A stretch of DNA of 28,274 nt from JAMIFN01 sp035906235 (GCA_035906235.1 JAMIFN010000002.1:1-28274); one strand, 5' to 3'; counted from the stretch's first letter, positions 15,542-24,701 are shown. Notes: a model not told the origin generated them from the sequence alone. A program made the numbers and translations.

Positions 15542-16909
15542 ATGAGTGTGGATCTTTCCTACAAAACCAAACCCGACAACGATCAGCTCGATCAGTTTCC
15601 GGGCAATACAGGCATACCGTTCCTCGGCAATGCGATTCCTATAGTGACTGACTACCTGAACGAGATTCAGGAACGCATGGCCAAGTACGGTAACTTCAAC
15701 CACATGAAGATGCTCGACCAGCACAGCCTGATGGTGGCTGGCCCCGATCTGTACCAAACCATTTTCCAAGACCGCGACAACAATTTCTCGGCGGAGATGG
15801 GCTATATCAAACAGCTGGGCGAGTTCTATCTAGGCGGCCTGCTCATCATGGACTTTGACGAGCACAAAGCCCAGCGCCGCATGATGCAATCGGCCTTTCG
15901 CACGCAGGCATTGACGCGCTATCTGGAAATGATGCAACCCTTCATCACCCGCCATGTACAAAGCTGGGGCAGCGAAGGTAATATCGTTTTCTACGACAAA
16001 ATCAAACCCTTGTTGCTGGAAATTGGCGCCGCATGTTTCTTAGGCCTGTCCAATGTCGGCGAAGACATGAAGCGCGTGAATGACCTCTTCCTCACCATCA
16101 ACGATGGTCTGGTAAGCATGGTCAAATGGAATGTGCCTTTTACCTCTTACGGTAAAGCCAAACGCGCCCGCGTCGAGCTGGAGGATTACTTCCTCCAACT
16201 CATTCGTGACCGCCGCGCCCAAGGCGCCGTCGGCGACGACATGCTGACGCAATTCGCCATGGCGAAAGACGAAAACGGCAACGCTTGGTCGGAACAAGAG
16301 GTGATGAAGCACGCCATCTTCTTGCTCTTTGCCGCGCACGACACGACTTCGAGCGTACTCACCAGCTTGGCGCGCATTTTGGGCGACGATCCTGTTGCGC
16401 AACAACGCTGCCGCGACGAGGCCAATGCATCAGGTACCGAATCGCCAAGTCGCGAAGGCTTAGACGCCATGACCTACACTGGCTGGTGCTTTAGTGAGGC
16501 GTTGCGCCTCTACCCATCAGTGCCCATTTATATGCGCCGCACCATCCGCGAATTTGAGTGGGAAGGCAAAACCATCCCCGCCAACACCGTGTTGTCCATG
16601 CCTACACTCATCAACCATTTGGATCCGAAATACTGGACTAATCCAAGCAAATTCGACCCAGAACGCTTTAGCGAAGCGCGCTCCGAGCACCGTGGCCACC
16701 CCATGTGCTACACGCCTTTTGGCGGCGGCCTGCACAAATGCATCGGCTACCACTTTGCCGAGCTGATGACCAAAGCCGTGCTGCGCGAAATCGTGCGCAA
16801 CTGGGAATTTTCCACCCCTGCGGGCTATAACCCTACCATCGAATGGTTCCCCCTGCCCAAGGCCAAAGACGGTGTGCCCCTGACGCTGAAAAAGCCCAAA
16901 GCTGCTTAA
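15542..16909 (+). CDS. Cytochrome P450
   Basis: A haem-thiolate monooxygenase of 455 residues, soluble, with no N-terminal membrane anchor. ATG 15542 is chosen because AGGAG lies eight to nine bases upstream; the frame is open further upstream but without family sequence. The I-helix oxygen-binding motif is FAAHDTTSS (263-271), the K-helix ExxR is EALR (319-322), the PERF-type motif is FDPERF (371-376), and the haem loop PFGGGLHKCIG places the axial Cys at 400. The N-terminal PGNTGIPFLGN proline-rich hinge is also visible. The overall pattern (PxIPANTVLxxPTLINHLDPKYW) resembles the CYP51/CYP26/CYP120-like group, so a sterol-, retinoid- or fatty-acid-like substrate is possible, but this is a guess. 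No ferredoxin or reductase gene lies beside it. It is a single-gene unit with its own terminator. Confidence 0.93.
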   Translation: MSVDLSYKTKPDNDQLDQFPGNTGIPFLGNAIPIVTDYLNEIQERMAKYGNFNHMKMLDQHSLMVAGPDLYQTIFQDRDNNFSAEMGYIKQLGEFYLGGLLIMDFDEHKAQRRMMQSAFRTQALTRYLEMMQPFITRHVQSWGSEGNIVFYDKIKPLLLEIGAACFLGLSNVGEDMKRVNDLFLTINDGLVSMVKWNVPFTSYGKAKRARVELEDYFLQLIRDRRAQGAVGDDMLTQFAMAKDENGNAWSEQEVMKHAIFLLFAAHDTTSSVLTSLARILGDDPVAQQRCRDEANASGTESPSREGLDAMTYTGWCFSEALRLYPSVPIYMRRTIREFEWEGKTIPANTVLSMPTLINHLDPKYWTNPSKFDPERFSEARSEHRGHPMCYTPFGGGLHKCIGYHFAELMTKAVLREIVRNWEFSTPAGYNPTIEWFPLPKAKDGVPLTLKKPKAA

Positions 16910-16930
16910 TCACTAGCGCGCATGTGAAGA

Positions 16931-16956
16931 AAGGAGCCTTATAGGGCTCCTTTTTT
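16931..16956 (+). terminator. Rho-independent terminator of the P450 gene
   Basis: An 8-bp perfect stem aaggagcc / ggctcctt with a 6-base loop runs directly into a T-run, 21 bases after the P450 stop. The gene-free stretch 16910-17214 (305 bp) contains this terminator, a long inverted repeat (17051-17142), a T7G8 homopolymer block (17145-17159) and a family A repeat. Confidence 0.9.
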
Positions 16957-17050
16957 CTATCCAAACTCCTGCTTTGTGTGGAAAACTGCGCTTGACACCA
17001 CTTCCGCGGGAGTGACGGAGGCGTTAACTTAATGGGCATCTGTAAAACCT

Positions 17051-17142
17051 CGTCTCATGCGAGGATTGAAGCGACGCAGCAATCCATAAGTTGTTGATTT
17101 TCTTGGGCGGTATGGATTGCTCCGCTACGCTCGCATGAGACG
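17051..17142. repeat. Long imperfect inverted repeat (MITE/REP-like element)
   Basis: The outer arms cgtctcatgcgag (17051-17063) and ctcgcatgagacg (17130-17142) are perfect 13-bp complements. The inner arms agcaatccata (17078-17088) and tatggattgct (17111-17121) are perfect 11-bp complements, around a 22-base loop. The part between the arms is asymmetric. The arms resemble the GCGAGCGTAGCGAAGCAATCC-type repeats common in many proteobacteria. It contains no ORF and lies between convergent genes. Confidence 0.85.
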
Positions 17143-17164
17143 GATTTTTTTGGGGGGGGCCAGA

Positions 17165-17213
17165 GCTTCCTTAAGCTGCAAAACCTGCCTGAACTGCTCT
17201 TGTTTTTATACGG
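17165..17213. repeat. Dispersed repeat family A, copy 5 (intergenic, just after the lapA-like stop)
   Basis: Contains aaaacctgcctgaactgctc, a slightly diverged core, and an AT-rich end (ttgtttttata) like the copy at 1353. It begins one base beyond the stop codon of the lapA-like gene. Confidence 0.75.
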
Positions 17214-17214
17214 T

Positions 17215-17640
17215 CTATTTTTGATTGAGCTGCTCAATCGCGGCCGCAACATTGGCTTCTAAGCGATCGATGCGCGCCAGCAGCTTGGCCTCTTGCGCTT
17301 GTCTGGCCTGATCGGCGGCGATCAACTCACCCTGCATATAAGCGCGCAGCTCGGTAAAGCGCGACAGCTCAGCCTGATCGGCTAGGCTGCGCTGCTGCTC
17401 GATTTCTTTGCTTTGGCGGCGCGCGTCAAACAACATCCCCGTTTGCATATACAGCACATAAACCACAAAGGCCACGGCCACCAGCGCCGTAAAACCCAGC
17501 AACACCACCCCCAAGGGGCCTTGCACCTGCATCAGACCTAAATCCAAAGCCGTGCTTTGGCTAATCACCGCCCAATTGAGCGCGGCAAACAACGCAATCA
17601 GCACCAATAAAACGATCAAAACCACGCTGCGTACACGCAT
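17215..17640 (-). CDS. lapA: LapA family (DUF1049) inner-membrane protein
   Basis: A 141-residue protein with two hydrophobic helices (about residues 4-25 and 42-66) separated by a short loop. They are followed by a charged coiled-coil-like cytoplasmic tail rich in Glu, Gln, Arg and Ala (72-140). This is the layout of LapA/YciS, which in E. coli works with LapB in controlling LpxC turnover and lipopolysaccharide assembly. Whether this copy has that role is uncertain, since no lapB is nearby. AGGGAG lies seven bases before the ATG. It follows folD after 59 bp on the same strand and may be the last gene of that transcript. Confidence 0.75.
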   Translation of the reverse strand: MRVRSVVLIVLLVLIALFAALNWAVISQSTALDLGLMQVQGPLGVVLLGFTALVAVAFVVYVLYMQTGMLFDARRQSKEIEQQRSLADQAELSRFTELRAYMQGELIAADQARQAQEAKLLARIDRLEANVAAAIEQLNQK

Positions 17641-17699
17641 CTTGTGCTCCCTGTTGAAACTTGGCTCGCGGGTATAGCCTGGGCTGTGCCGCTTTGGCT

Positions 17700-18569
17700 T
17701 TAGGCCTGCAGACGGCGCTGCGCGGCCTCGAGCGTATTGGCCAGCAGCATGGTGATGGTCATAGGCCCCACACCGCCGGGTACGGGGCTGATATAGCCAG
17801 CGACCTGGGCTGCACTGGCAAAGTCCACATCGCCGCAGAGCTTGCCCGCCAGCGCATGGCCTTCTGGGTAACGGTTGATGCCGACATCAATCACCACCGC
17901 GCCGGGTTTGAGCATATCGCCCGTAATCATATTGGGGCGGCCAACGGCCGCTATCACCACATCGGCGCTTTGCAGCACGGCTTGCAGGTTGGGCGTTTTG
18001 CTGTGGCAGATGGTGACGGTGGCGTCGGCCGCCAACAACAACATGGCCATGGGTTTGCCCACGATATTGCTGCGCCCCACCACTACGGCGTGTTTGCCGC
18101 GCAGGTCGTAGCCTATGCTTTCGATCATTTTCATGCTGCCGTAGGGCGTGCAGGGTTTAAAACCCTCCATGCCCACCATCAGCGCGCCCGCGCTGCTGAC
18201 ATGGAAACCATCGACATCTTTGGCAGGGTTGATGGCTTCAATGACTTTTTGCTCGTTGATGTGTTTGGGCACAGGCAGCTGCACCAAAATGCCGTGAATC
18301 AAAGCGTCTTGGTTGAGCGCCTCGATGTGCGCCAGCAGTTCGGCCTCCGTCGTGCTGGCAGGCAAGCGCTCTAAGCGCGAGAGGAAACCTGCCTCTTCGC
18401 AAGCTTTGACCTTATTGCGCACATAGACTTGGCTGGCGGGGTCTTCGCCCACCAAAATCACGGCCAAACCCGGCTGCTGGCCTTGCGCCGTGAGCTGTGT
18501 GGCTTGCTCGCGAAATTGCGCCCGCAATTTTTTGGCTAGGGCATTGCCGTCGATGATTTGTGCGCTCAT
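17700..18569 (-). CDS. folD: Bifunctional methylenetetrahydrofolate dehydrogenase / methenyltetrahydrofolate cyclohydrolase
   Basis: Interconverts 5,10-methylene-, 5,10-methenyl- and 10-formyl-tetrahydrofolate using NADP, supplying one-carbon units for purines and initiator fMet-tRNA. The 289 residues match the family length. Seen: YVRNKVKACEEAGF with the catalytic K53, the ILVQLPVP motif, KDVDGFH, VVGRSNIVGKP (the nucleotide-binding loop), VIDVGINR and the C-terminal PVPGGVGPMTI signature. All key residues are present. Its ATG overlaps the stop of the response-regulator gene as ATGA (18566-18569), so the two are translationally coupled even though their functions look unrelated. Confidence 0.97.
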   Translation of the reverse strand: MSAQIIDGNALAKKLRAQFREQATQLTAQGQQPGLAVILVGEDPASQVYVRNKVKACEEAGFLSRLERLPASTTEAELLAHIEALNQDALIHGILVQLPVPKHINEQKVIEAINPAKDVDGFHVSSAGALMVGMEGFKPCTPYGSMKMIESIGYDLRGKHAVVVGRSNIVGKPMAMLLLAADATVTICHSKTPNLQAVLQSADVVIAAVGRPNMITGDMLKPGAVVIDVGINRYPEGHALAGKLCGDVDFASAAQVAGYISPVPGGVGPMTITMLLANTLEAAQRRLQA

Positions 18570-19195
18570 TGGGCTTTACCCAACACAACTTTGAGCAAAT
18601 CGGCCACGGTGTGTGCGCCCAGTTTTTCCATGATGTTGGCGCGGTGGGCTTCTACGGTTTTGATGCTGATGTCTAAATCATCAGCAATTTGTTTATTCAA
18701 GCGGCCAGCCACAATGCGCTCAACCACTTGCGACTCACGCGAAGTCAGTTTAGACAGCAGTGCTTGGCGGCTGCTCTGGCTTTGTTTGGCGGCAAAACTG
18801 TGCGCGGCTTGGGCGCGCATTTTTTTCACCAGATCGACCAGCGCCTTTTCCTCAAAAGGTTTTTGCACAAAATCCATCGCGCCTTTTTTCATGGTGGATA
18901 CGGCCAAAGGCACATCGCCATGCCCGGTGATAAAGGCAATAGGTAGAGGCGCACCCATTTCCATCAATTTGTCTTGCAACTGCAAACCACTGGCGCCAGC
19001 CATGCGGATGTCGGTGATCAAACAAGCCAGGCGTGCGGGATCAAAACCCTCTAGGAAACCTTCAGCTGATGAGAAGCACTGCGTGCGGTAGCCTTTTCCT
19101 TCGAGCAGCCAAGACAATGAGTCGCGCACGCCCTCATCGTCATCAACGATATAAATGAGGCAATTTTGGCTGTCGTACATCATGGCATTCATCAT
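18566..19195 (-). CDS. FixJ/TodT-type response regulator
   Basis: A 209-residue two-component regulator. The N-terminal receiver domain starts near YIVDDDEGVRDSL and shows acidic D18-D20, the phosphoacceptor D62 in LITDIRM, the Thr of FITGHGD and the Lys of DFVQKPF. The C-terminal LuxR-type helix-turn-helix contains LTSRESQVVERIVAGRLNKQIADDLDISIKTVEAHRANIMEKLG. This is the FixJ/TodT arrangement of a phosphorylation-activated transcription factor. Several Met codons near the start (residues 1, 2, 5 and 6) leave the exact start open by up to five codons. It lies 21 bp after the kinase gene, almost certainly its partner. The divergent aceE operon is a natural candidate target, but this is inference from position only. 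Confidence 0.92.
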   Translation of the reverse strand: MMNAMMYDSQNCLIYIVDDDEGVRDSLSWLLEGKGYRTQCFSSAEGFLEGFDPARLACLITDIRMAGASGLQLQDKLMEMGAPLPIAFITGHGDVPLAVSTMKKGAMDFVQKPFEEKALVDLVKKMRAQAAHSFAAKQSQSSRQALLSKLTSRESQVVERIVAGRLNKQIADDLDISIKTVEAHRANIMEKLGAHTVADLLKVVLGKAQ

Positions 19196-19216
19196 AGTTT
19201 CGTTACGGCTGGTGAT

Positions 19217-21763
19217 TTACAGGGCTTGAGGAGCGGACTCCTCGTGTCGCAGGCTAGTCTGTACAGGCAAAGTAAAACTGAATCGACAACCCAGAACTTC
19301 ACCCATAGTCACTATGTCAGTTTCATTGTATAGGTTCTGCGCCGTCAGCTTGCCGCCATGTGCTTCGATGATGGATCGGCATAGGTTGAGGCCTATGCCC
19401 ATGCCTTCTTTCTTGGTCGAATAAAAAGCATCAAACAAATGTTTTTCAACCTCAGGGCTCAGGCCTTTACCACTGTCTTGCACGCTAAAAATCACCATGC
19501 TGGCATCCTCGGACAAGGCCACTTGCAGCTGGATGCGGCGCGCATCTTCAGCAATACCTGCCATGTCCATAGCCTCGGCCGCGTTTTTCACTAAATTCAC
19601 CAAAACCTGTTCAATCAAAATAGGGTCGAGCGAAAGCTGCGGCAGGCCATCGGCCAGTTGCATCACAAATTGGGCTTGGCGTTTACGCAGCTCCAGCTCA
19701 AACAATTCATAAGCCTCATGAATCAAATCGGCCGGATGCGCCAGGGCACGATTGGGCGCACTGCGTTTGACAAAGGCGCGGATGCGCAAAATGATTTGCG
19801 CCGCACGCGCCGCCTGCTTGGCGGTTTTGCGTAGGGGCTCGATCAAATCTTCTGTGCTGACTTGCTGGCTTTCGATGCGCGCAATCATGCCGTTGCAGTA
19901 ATTGGTAATCGCCGTCAGCGGTTGATTGAGTTCGTGCGCAACGCTCGAAGCCATTTCGCCCATGGTGATGAGGTGGCTAGACGCCATGGCGCGCTCGGTA
20001 TGCGCAGCAGCCACCGCCTCAGCTTGCTTGCGCGCCGTGATGTCATTGGCTATCAAAAGCTGCGCAGGCTTGCCATCGGTCCAGGTCATGGTGCGTGTGC
20101 GCACCCCTAACCAGCGATTCTGTGGCTGCACGAAGTATTCAAATTCGGTTACTTCGTTTTCTGGGGGTATGGAGTCTCCACTGCGGATCAAACGATTGCT
20201 GCTTCGCAACAAGGTTTGTTGCCTGGCCAAGAGTAAATGCCCTGCGGCGGTCTGTCCAAACCAATCGCGGTAGTTTTTGTTCAAAAAGAGCAGGCGCTGG
20301 TCGGGCAAGGCGATAACCGAAACTGCGCCAACAAAGGCTTCTAGCACGGCAGTAAAACGGTCATGGGCTTCACTGAGCTGTTGGCGGATGGTGGTGGCTT
20401 CCGTGACATCGGTCATCGAACTCATCCAGCCCGTTTGTTGCCCCCACTCATTGAGCAAGGGCAAGCTATGAATGCGCGCGTCAAAATATGCCCCCGATTT
20501 GCGCTGTAGGCGGTACTGCACATCGGCTGCGCCATAGTCGTCAAAAACGCTGGGACTGTTCTCGTGAGGCGATTCCTCTACGCCATCGGGCCAATAGGGG
20601 TAAGGTGGCAGTTGGCCAATTTGCTCGTCTTCGCCCCAGCCCGTGATTTTGCAAAAAGCCGGATTGACATAGGTCACTTTGCCTTCCAAGTCCAAAGCGC
20701 GCATGCCCACGGGCATGGAGTTTTCCATGGCACGGCGAAAAGCGATTTCATGTTGCAGCGCTTGCTGCGCCTTGGCACGCAGGCGTGTGTGTCGCCAGTT
20801 TACAAACAGCATATAGGCCGTCAGCAGACTTAAGCCGCCGACCAGCCATAGCAACATGTTAGAAACGCTGCCTTGGCGCACGGCCAGAGACTGAACCCGT
20901 AGCAGCATCCCATCGCCCAAAGGCTCCAGCGCTACGGATTGCTGTTGCGTGCGGCGTTGCACCCACGGGAGCATAGTTTTAGTCTCGACTTTTGGGGGTA
21001 AGGCACCGGTGAGAAATTCCCCTCGTGCAGAGAATAGGGCGACCAAATACTTCGTGCGGGTTTCATTGGGCAAGCCATAACGCAAGATGCCATCGACTGA
21101 GTATTCCACGACCAACATGCCACGAAAATCATCGGGCGTACCCGCAGGGATGAGCAGTTGCAGACTGGCGGTTTTCTCTTGTACGCCGGTGCCGACCTCT
21201 TGGCTGGCCTGAATAATGGGAGCCGAATACACGGGCTGATGCGATTGCCTGGCTTGGGTAAATGCTCGGGGATCTGCCGCGCTAATGTGCAGCGCAGCGC
21301 CATTGGCGTACAACAAAGAATTCACCAAGGCAGGGGTGGCGTAACCACTAAGCACCTGCTTGCTTGGGCTGAACCAGGTCATGGCGTAGATCTCTGGGTA
21401 GCGATTAACCAAAGCCTGCGCCTGCGCCAAAAACTCCTCTTCGCTCATCACGCCGCCGCCGTAGCTCATAGTCAGGCCCAGCAATTGTTCCTGCTCTTCC
21501 AGCAGACGCATTTTCAAACGCTGCTGGGCGTAATCCATATCTTGCAGCATGGCGTTGCGCTCGCGCCCCTGCTCTTCTGTACGCAAATACGCAAAAGTGG
21601 TCGCAATAGCAACCAAAAATAACAAAATCGATAGAACAGGGCTTAAAGCCGCAATCCGGTCTTGGCGCGCAGCGGGCAAACTGCCCCACCAGCGCATCAA
21701 GCGGTTGCCACCGGCATGGGGGTTGGGGCGGCTTGAAAACACCGCAATAGCTTCTTGAGACAT
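19217..21763 (-). CDS. Membrane-bound PAS-domain sensor histidine kinase (FixL/DctS-like)
   Basis: An 848-residue kinase. TM1 (about 39-60) and TM2 (about 302-322) enclose a periplasmic sensor region of about 240 residues (contains YPEIYAMTWFSPSKQVLSGYAT), of unknown ligand. Two PAS domains follow: about 338-455 (VTYVNPAFCKITGWGEDEQ) and about 463-578 (LLFLNKNYRDWFGQ). The HisKA domain has the phosphoacceptor H610 in SSVAHELNQPLTAITNYCNG. The ATPase domain has the N box LVNLVKNAAEAMD, G1 QDSGKGLSPEV and G2 GMGIGLNLCRSIIEAHGG. All catalytic boxes are intact. The AHELNQPL form places it with FixL/DctS/TtrS-type kinases. It is divergent from aceE across 214 bp. No clear Shine-Dalgarno precedes the ATG. 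Confidence 0.93.
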   Translation of the reverse strand: MSQEAIAVFSSRPNPHAGGNRLMRWWGSLPAARQDRIAALSPVLSILLFLVAIATTFAYLRTEEQGRERNAMLQDMDYAQQRLKMRLLEEQEQLLGLTMSYGGGVMSEEEFLAQAQALVNRYPEIYAMTWFSPSKQVLSGYATPALVNSLLYANGAALHISAADPRAFTQARQSHQPVYSAPIIQASQEVGTGVQEKTASLQLLIPAGTPDDFRGMLVVEYSVDGILRYGLPNETRTKYLVALFSARGEFLTGALPPKVETKTMLPWVQRRTQQQSVALEPLGDGMLLRVQSLAVRQGSVSNMLLWLVGGLSLLTAYMLFVNWRHTRLRAKAQQALQHEIAFRRAMENSMPVGMRALDLEGKVTYVNPAFCKITGWGEDEQIGQLPPYPYWPDGVEESPHENSPSVFDDYGAADVQYRLQRKSGAYFDARIHSLPLLNEWGQQTGWMSSMTDVTEATTIRQQLSEAHDRFTAVLEAFVGAVSVIALPDQRLLFLNKNYRDWFGQTAAGHLLLARQQTLLRSSNRLIRSGDSIPPENEVTEFEYFVQPQNRWLGVRTRTMTWTDGKPAQLLIANDITARKQAEAVAAAHTERAMASSHLITMGEMASSVAHELNQPLTAITNYCNGMIARIESQQVSTEDLIEPLRKTAKQAARAAQIILRIRAFVKRSAPNRALAHPADLIHEAYELFELELRKRQAQFVMQLADGLPQLSLDPILIEQVLVNLVKNAAEAMDMAGIAEDARRIQLQVALSEDASMVIFSVQDSGKGLSPEVEKHLFDAFYSTKKEGMGIGLNLCRSIIEAHGGKLTAQNLYNETDIVTMGEVLGCRFSFTLPVQTSLRHEESAPQAL

Positions 21764-21977
21764 GGATCAAAAAGGGCGTCGCCAAAACAGCGCGCCCAGC
21801 AGTTTTCTTTCAGGATAGGAGGGGGCTTTGCATGGTATTCTAGGATGCTGCACTCGGTGCGATCGCCTAGCTGTTTGACGGCGTATTAGGTTCGCGCAAC
21901 TGCAAGCACATTTGCACACCCTGCCCCCACGCGCCACAAGCACGCGGAGGGCTAAGCACACCACAAGGAGATACCCC

Positions 21978-24701
21978 ATGTCCGCCACAGGCCAGCAGTT
22001 ATTTGGCTCCAACGCCCCCGATATTGACCGCGCAGAAACGCGCGAATGGCTAGATGCCCTCAAAGCCGTGATCGAAGTACACGGCAAAGAACGCGGGCAT
22101 TTTTTGATCGAACAACTCCTAGAAGAAGCCCGCCAAAACGGCATCGATCTGCCTTTCTCAGCCACCACGGCCTATATCAACACCATCGAGCCTGAGGACG
22201 AGGCGCTCACGCCGGGCAATTTGCAAATCGAAGGCCGTATTCGCGCCTATATGCGCTGGAACGCCATGATCATGGTGGTGCGCGCCAACCGCCAACACCC
22301 CGCCGATGGCGGCGATTTGGGCGGGCATATTGCCTCTTATGCCTCAGTCGCGCACATGTTTGAGACGGGCTACAACCATTTCTGGCACGCCGAGAACGAA
22401 GCCCGTGGCAACGATTGCGTTTATATCCAAGGCCACAGCTCGCCCGGCGTGTACGCCCGCGCCTTTTTAGAAGGGCGTTTGAGCGAAGAGCAATTGCTCA
22501 ATTTCCGCCAAGAAGTCGGCGGCAATGGCCTATCGAGCTACCCACACCCGCATTTGATGCCCGACTTCTGGCAGTTCCCCACCGTTTCTATGGGTTTGGG
22601 GCCACTCATGGCCATCTACCAAGCGCGTTTTTTGAAATATCTGCACGCCCGGGGCATTGCCGATACCGCAGGCCGCAAGGTTTGGGCGTTTTTGGGCGAT
22701 GGCGAGATGGACGAGCCCGAATCCATGGGCGCGATCGGCGTAGCCGCACGCGAAGGCTTAGACAACCTGATTTTTGTGGTGAACTGCAATTTGCAGCGCT
22801 TAGACGGCCCCGTGCGTGGCAATGGCAAGATCATTCAAGAGCTGGAAGGCGAATTTCGCGGTGCAGGCTGGCAGGTGATTAAATGCCTGTGGGGCAGCAA
22901 TTGGGATCCGCTCTTGGCACGCGACAAAACCGGCATCCTGAAAAAAGTGATGATGGACACGCTGGACGGCGATTACCAGTCTTTCCGTGCCAACGATGGC
23001 GCTTTTGTGCGCGAACAGTTTTTCGCCCGCAACCCCGAGCTGCTGGAGATGGTCAGCAAATTCAGCGACGACGACATCTGGGCGCTGCGCCGTGGCGGCC
23101 ATGACGCGCAAAAAGTCTATGCGGCCTTTCACGAAGCAACGCATCACCAAACAGGCCAGCCCACCGTACTCTTGATCAAAACCATCAAAGGCTATGGCAT
23201 GGGCAAAGCGGGCCAAGCCAAGATGGCGGCGCACCAGCTGAAAAAATTGACCGACGAAGACATCAAAACCTTCCGCGACCGCTTCAATATCCCCATCCCC
23301 GATAGCGAGCTGGCTAATCTGCCCTTTTACAAACCCGCAGACGACACGCCCGAGATGCAGTATCTGCACAGCCGCCGCAAGGCGCTGGGTGGCTATCTGC
23401 CACAACGCCGACAAAAATCGGATGAGAGCTTCACCATCCCCGCGCTAGATACCTTTAAAGCCGTACTCGAACCCACGGCAGAGGGGCGTGAAATCAGCAC
23501 CACCCAAGCTTTTGTGCGCTTTTTAACGCAGCTGCTGCGCGACAAAGCCTTGGGCCCCCGCGTCGTACCCATCGTGGTGGATGAAGCCCGCACCTTTGGT
23601 ATGGAAGGGCTGTTCCGCCAAATCGGTATCTATAACCACAAAGGCCAGCTCTACACGCCTGTCGATAAAGCCGAAGTCGCCTATTACAAAGAAAGCGAAA
23701 CAGGGCAAGTGCTGCAAGAGGGCATTAACGAACTGGGCGGCATGGCCAGCTGGATAGCGGCGGCCACCAGCTACAGCACCAGCAACCGCATCATGCTGCC
23801 TTTCTATGTGTATTACTCCATGTTTGGCTTCCAGCGCGTGGGCGATTTGGCGTGGGCTGCGGGCGATTTGCAAGCACGGGGCTTTTTGCTGGGCGGCACT
23901 TCGGGGCGCACCACGCTCAACGGCGAAGGTTTGCAGCACGAAGACGGCCACAGCCATATCTTGGCCGCCACCATCCCCAACTGCGTCAGCTACGACCCGA
24001 CTTTTGGGCACGAAGTCGCAGTCATCATGCAGCACGGTTTAAAGCGCATGGTCGAGCAGCAAGAAAATGTGTTTTATTACCTGACCTTGCTGAACGAAAA
24101 CTACCCGCAGCCTGGCTTGGTGGCGGGCACAGAAGAGGAAATCATCAAAGGCATGTATTTGCTGCAAAAAGCGCCAGCAGCGGGCGTCAATGGCAGCGGC
24201 CTAGAGGTGAATTTACTCGGCTCGGGCACCATCCTGCGCGAGAGCATGGCGGCGCAGCAATTGCTGGCCGCAGATTGGGGCGTGTCTGCCCATATCTGGA
24301 GCTGCCCCAGCTTTAACGAACTGGCACGCGAAGGCCAAGAGGTTGAACGCTGGAATATGCTGCACCCGCAAGCCGCAGCACGCACGCCCTTTGTGGCCCA
24401 GCAGTTGGCCAAAACCGCAGGCCCGGTGATTGCGTCCACCGACTACATCCGCAGCTATACCGAGCAAATTCGCCCCTTTATGCCAGCAGGGCGCAGCTAC
24501 AAAACCCTAGGTACCGATGGTTTTGGGCGCTCAGACTTCCGCTTCCGCCTGCGCCACCACTTTGAGATCGACCGCTACTACATCGCCGTAGCAGCCCTCA
24601 AAGCTCTGCAAGAAGATGGCAAACTGCCAGCTGCCACCGTGGTCGAAGCCATCGCAAAATACAACATCGACGCGGATAAAACCTATCCGCTGCACGCGTA
24701 A
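21978..24701 (+). CDS. aceE: Pyruvate dehydrogenase E1 component, homodimeric type
   Basis: Decarboxylates pyruvate with thiamine diphosphate and transfers the acetyl group to lipoyl-E2. ATG 21978 follows AAGGAG with seven bases of spacing; the open frame upstream lacks family sequence. The 907-residue length fits single-chain AceE. The thiamine-diphosphate motif GDGEMDEPESMGAIGVAARE...NCN runs over residues 240-271. Other family blocks are YNHFWHAENE, YIQGHSSPGVYARAFLEGRL, IKTIKGYGMGKAG, ARTFGMEGLFRQIGIY and the late TDGFGRSD. No damage is seen. aceF follows after 15 bp, preceded by AAGGAGG. The 214-bp upstream region is shared with the divergent kinase gene. A TTGACG at 21875-21880 could be a -35, but no matching -10 is convincing. 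Confidence 0.97.
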   Translation: MSATGQQLFGSNAPDIDRAETREWLDALKAVIEVHGKERGHFLIEQLLEEARQNGIDLPFSATTAYINTIEPEDEALTPGNLQIEGRIRAYMRWNAMIMVVRANRQHPADGGDLGGHIASYASVAHMFETGYNHFWHAENEARGNDCVYIQGHSSPGVYARAFLEGRLSEEQLLNFRQEVGGNGLSSYPHPHLMPDFWQFPTVSMGLGPLMAIYQARFLKYLHARGIADTAGRKVWAFLGDGEMDEPESMGAIGVAAREGLDNLIFVVNCNLQRLDGPVRGNGKIIQELEGEFRGAGWQVIKCLWGSNWDPLLARDKTGILKKVMMDTLDGDYQSFRANDGAFVREQFFARNPELLEMVSKFSDDDIWALRRGGHDAQKVYAAFHEATHHQTGQPTVLLIKTIKGYGMGKAGQAKMAAHQLKKLTDEDIKTFRDRFNIPIPDSELANLPFYKPADDTPEMQYLHSRRKALGGYLPQRRQKSDESFTIPALDTFKAVLEPTAEGREISTTQAFVRFLTQLLRDKALGPRVVPIVVDEARTFGMEGLFRQIGIYNHKGQLYTPVDKAEVAYYKESETGQVLQEGINELGGMASWIAAATSYSTSNRIMLPFYVYYSMFGFQRVGDLAWAAGDLQARGFLLGGTSGRTTLNGEGLQHEDGHSHILAATIPNCVSYDPTFGHEVAVIMQHGLKRMVEQQENVFYYLTLLNENYPQPGLVAGTEEEIIKGMYLLQKAPAAGVNGSGLEVNLLGSGTILRESMAAQQLLAADWGVSAHIWSCPSFNELAREGQEVERWNMLHPQAAARTPFVAQQLAKTAGPVIASTDYIRSYTEQIRPFMPAGRSYKTLGTDGFGRSDFRFRLRHHFEIDRYYIAVAALKALQEDGKLPAATVVEAIAKYNIDADKTYPLHA

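Noticed and set aside
17225..17245. gagctgctca in the lapA-like gene as a repeat core
   Set aside because: The match is short, lacks the caggcagg part and is explained by the EQLNQ codons.
18391..18410. aaacctgcctcttcgcaagc in folD as another family A repeat
   Set aside because: Only the first ten bases match; it encodes the conserved CEEAGF of FolD, so it is coincidence.
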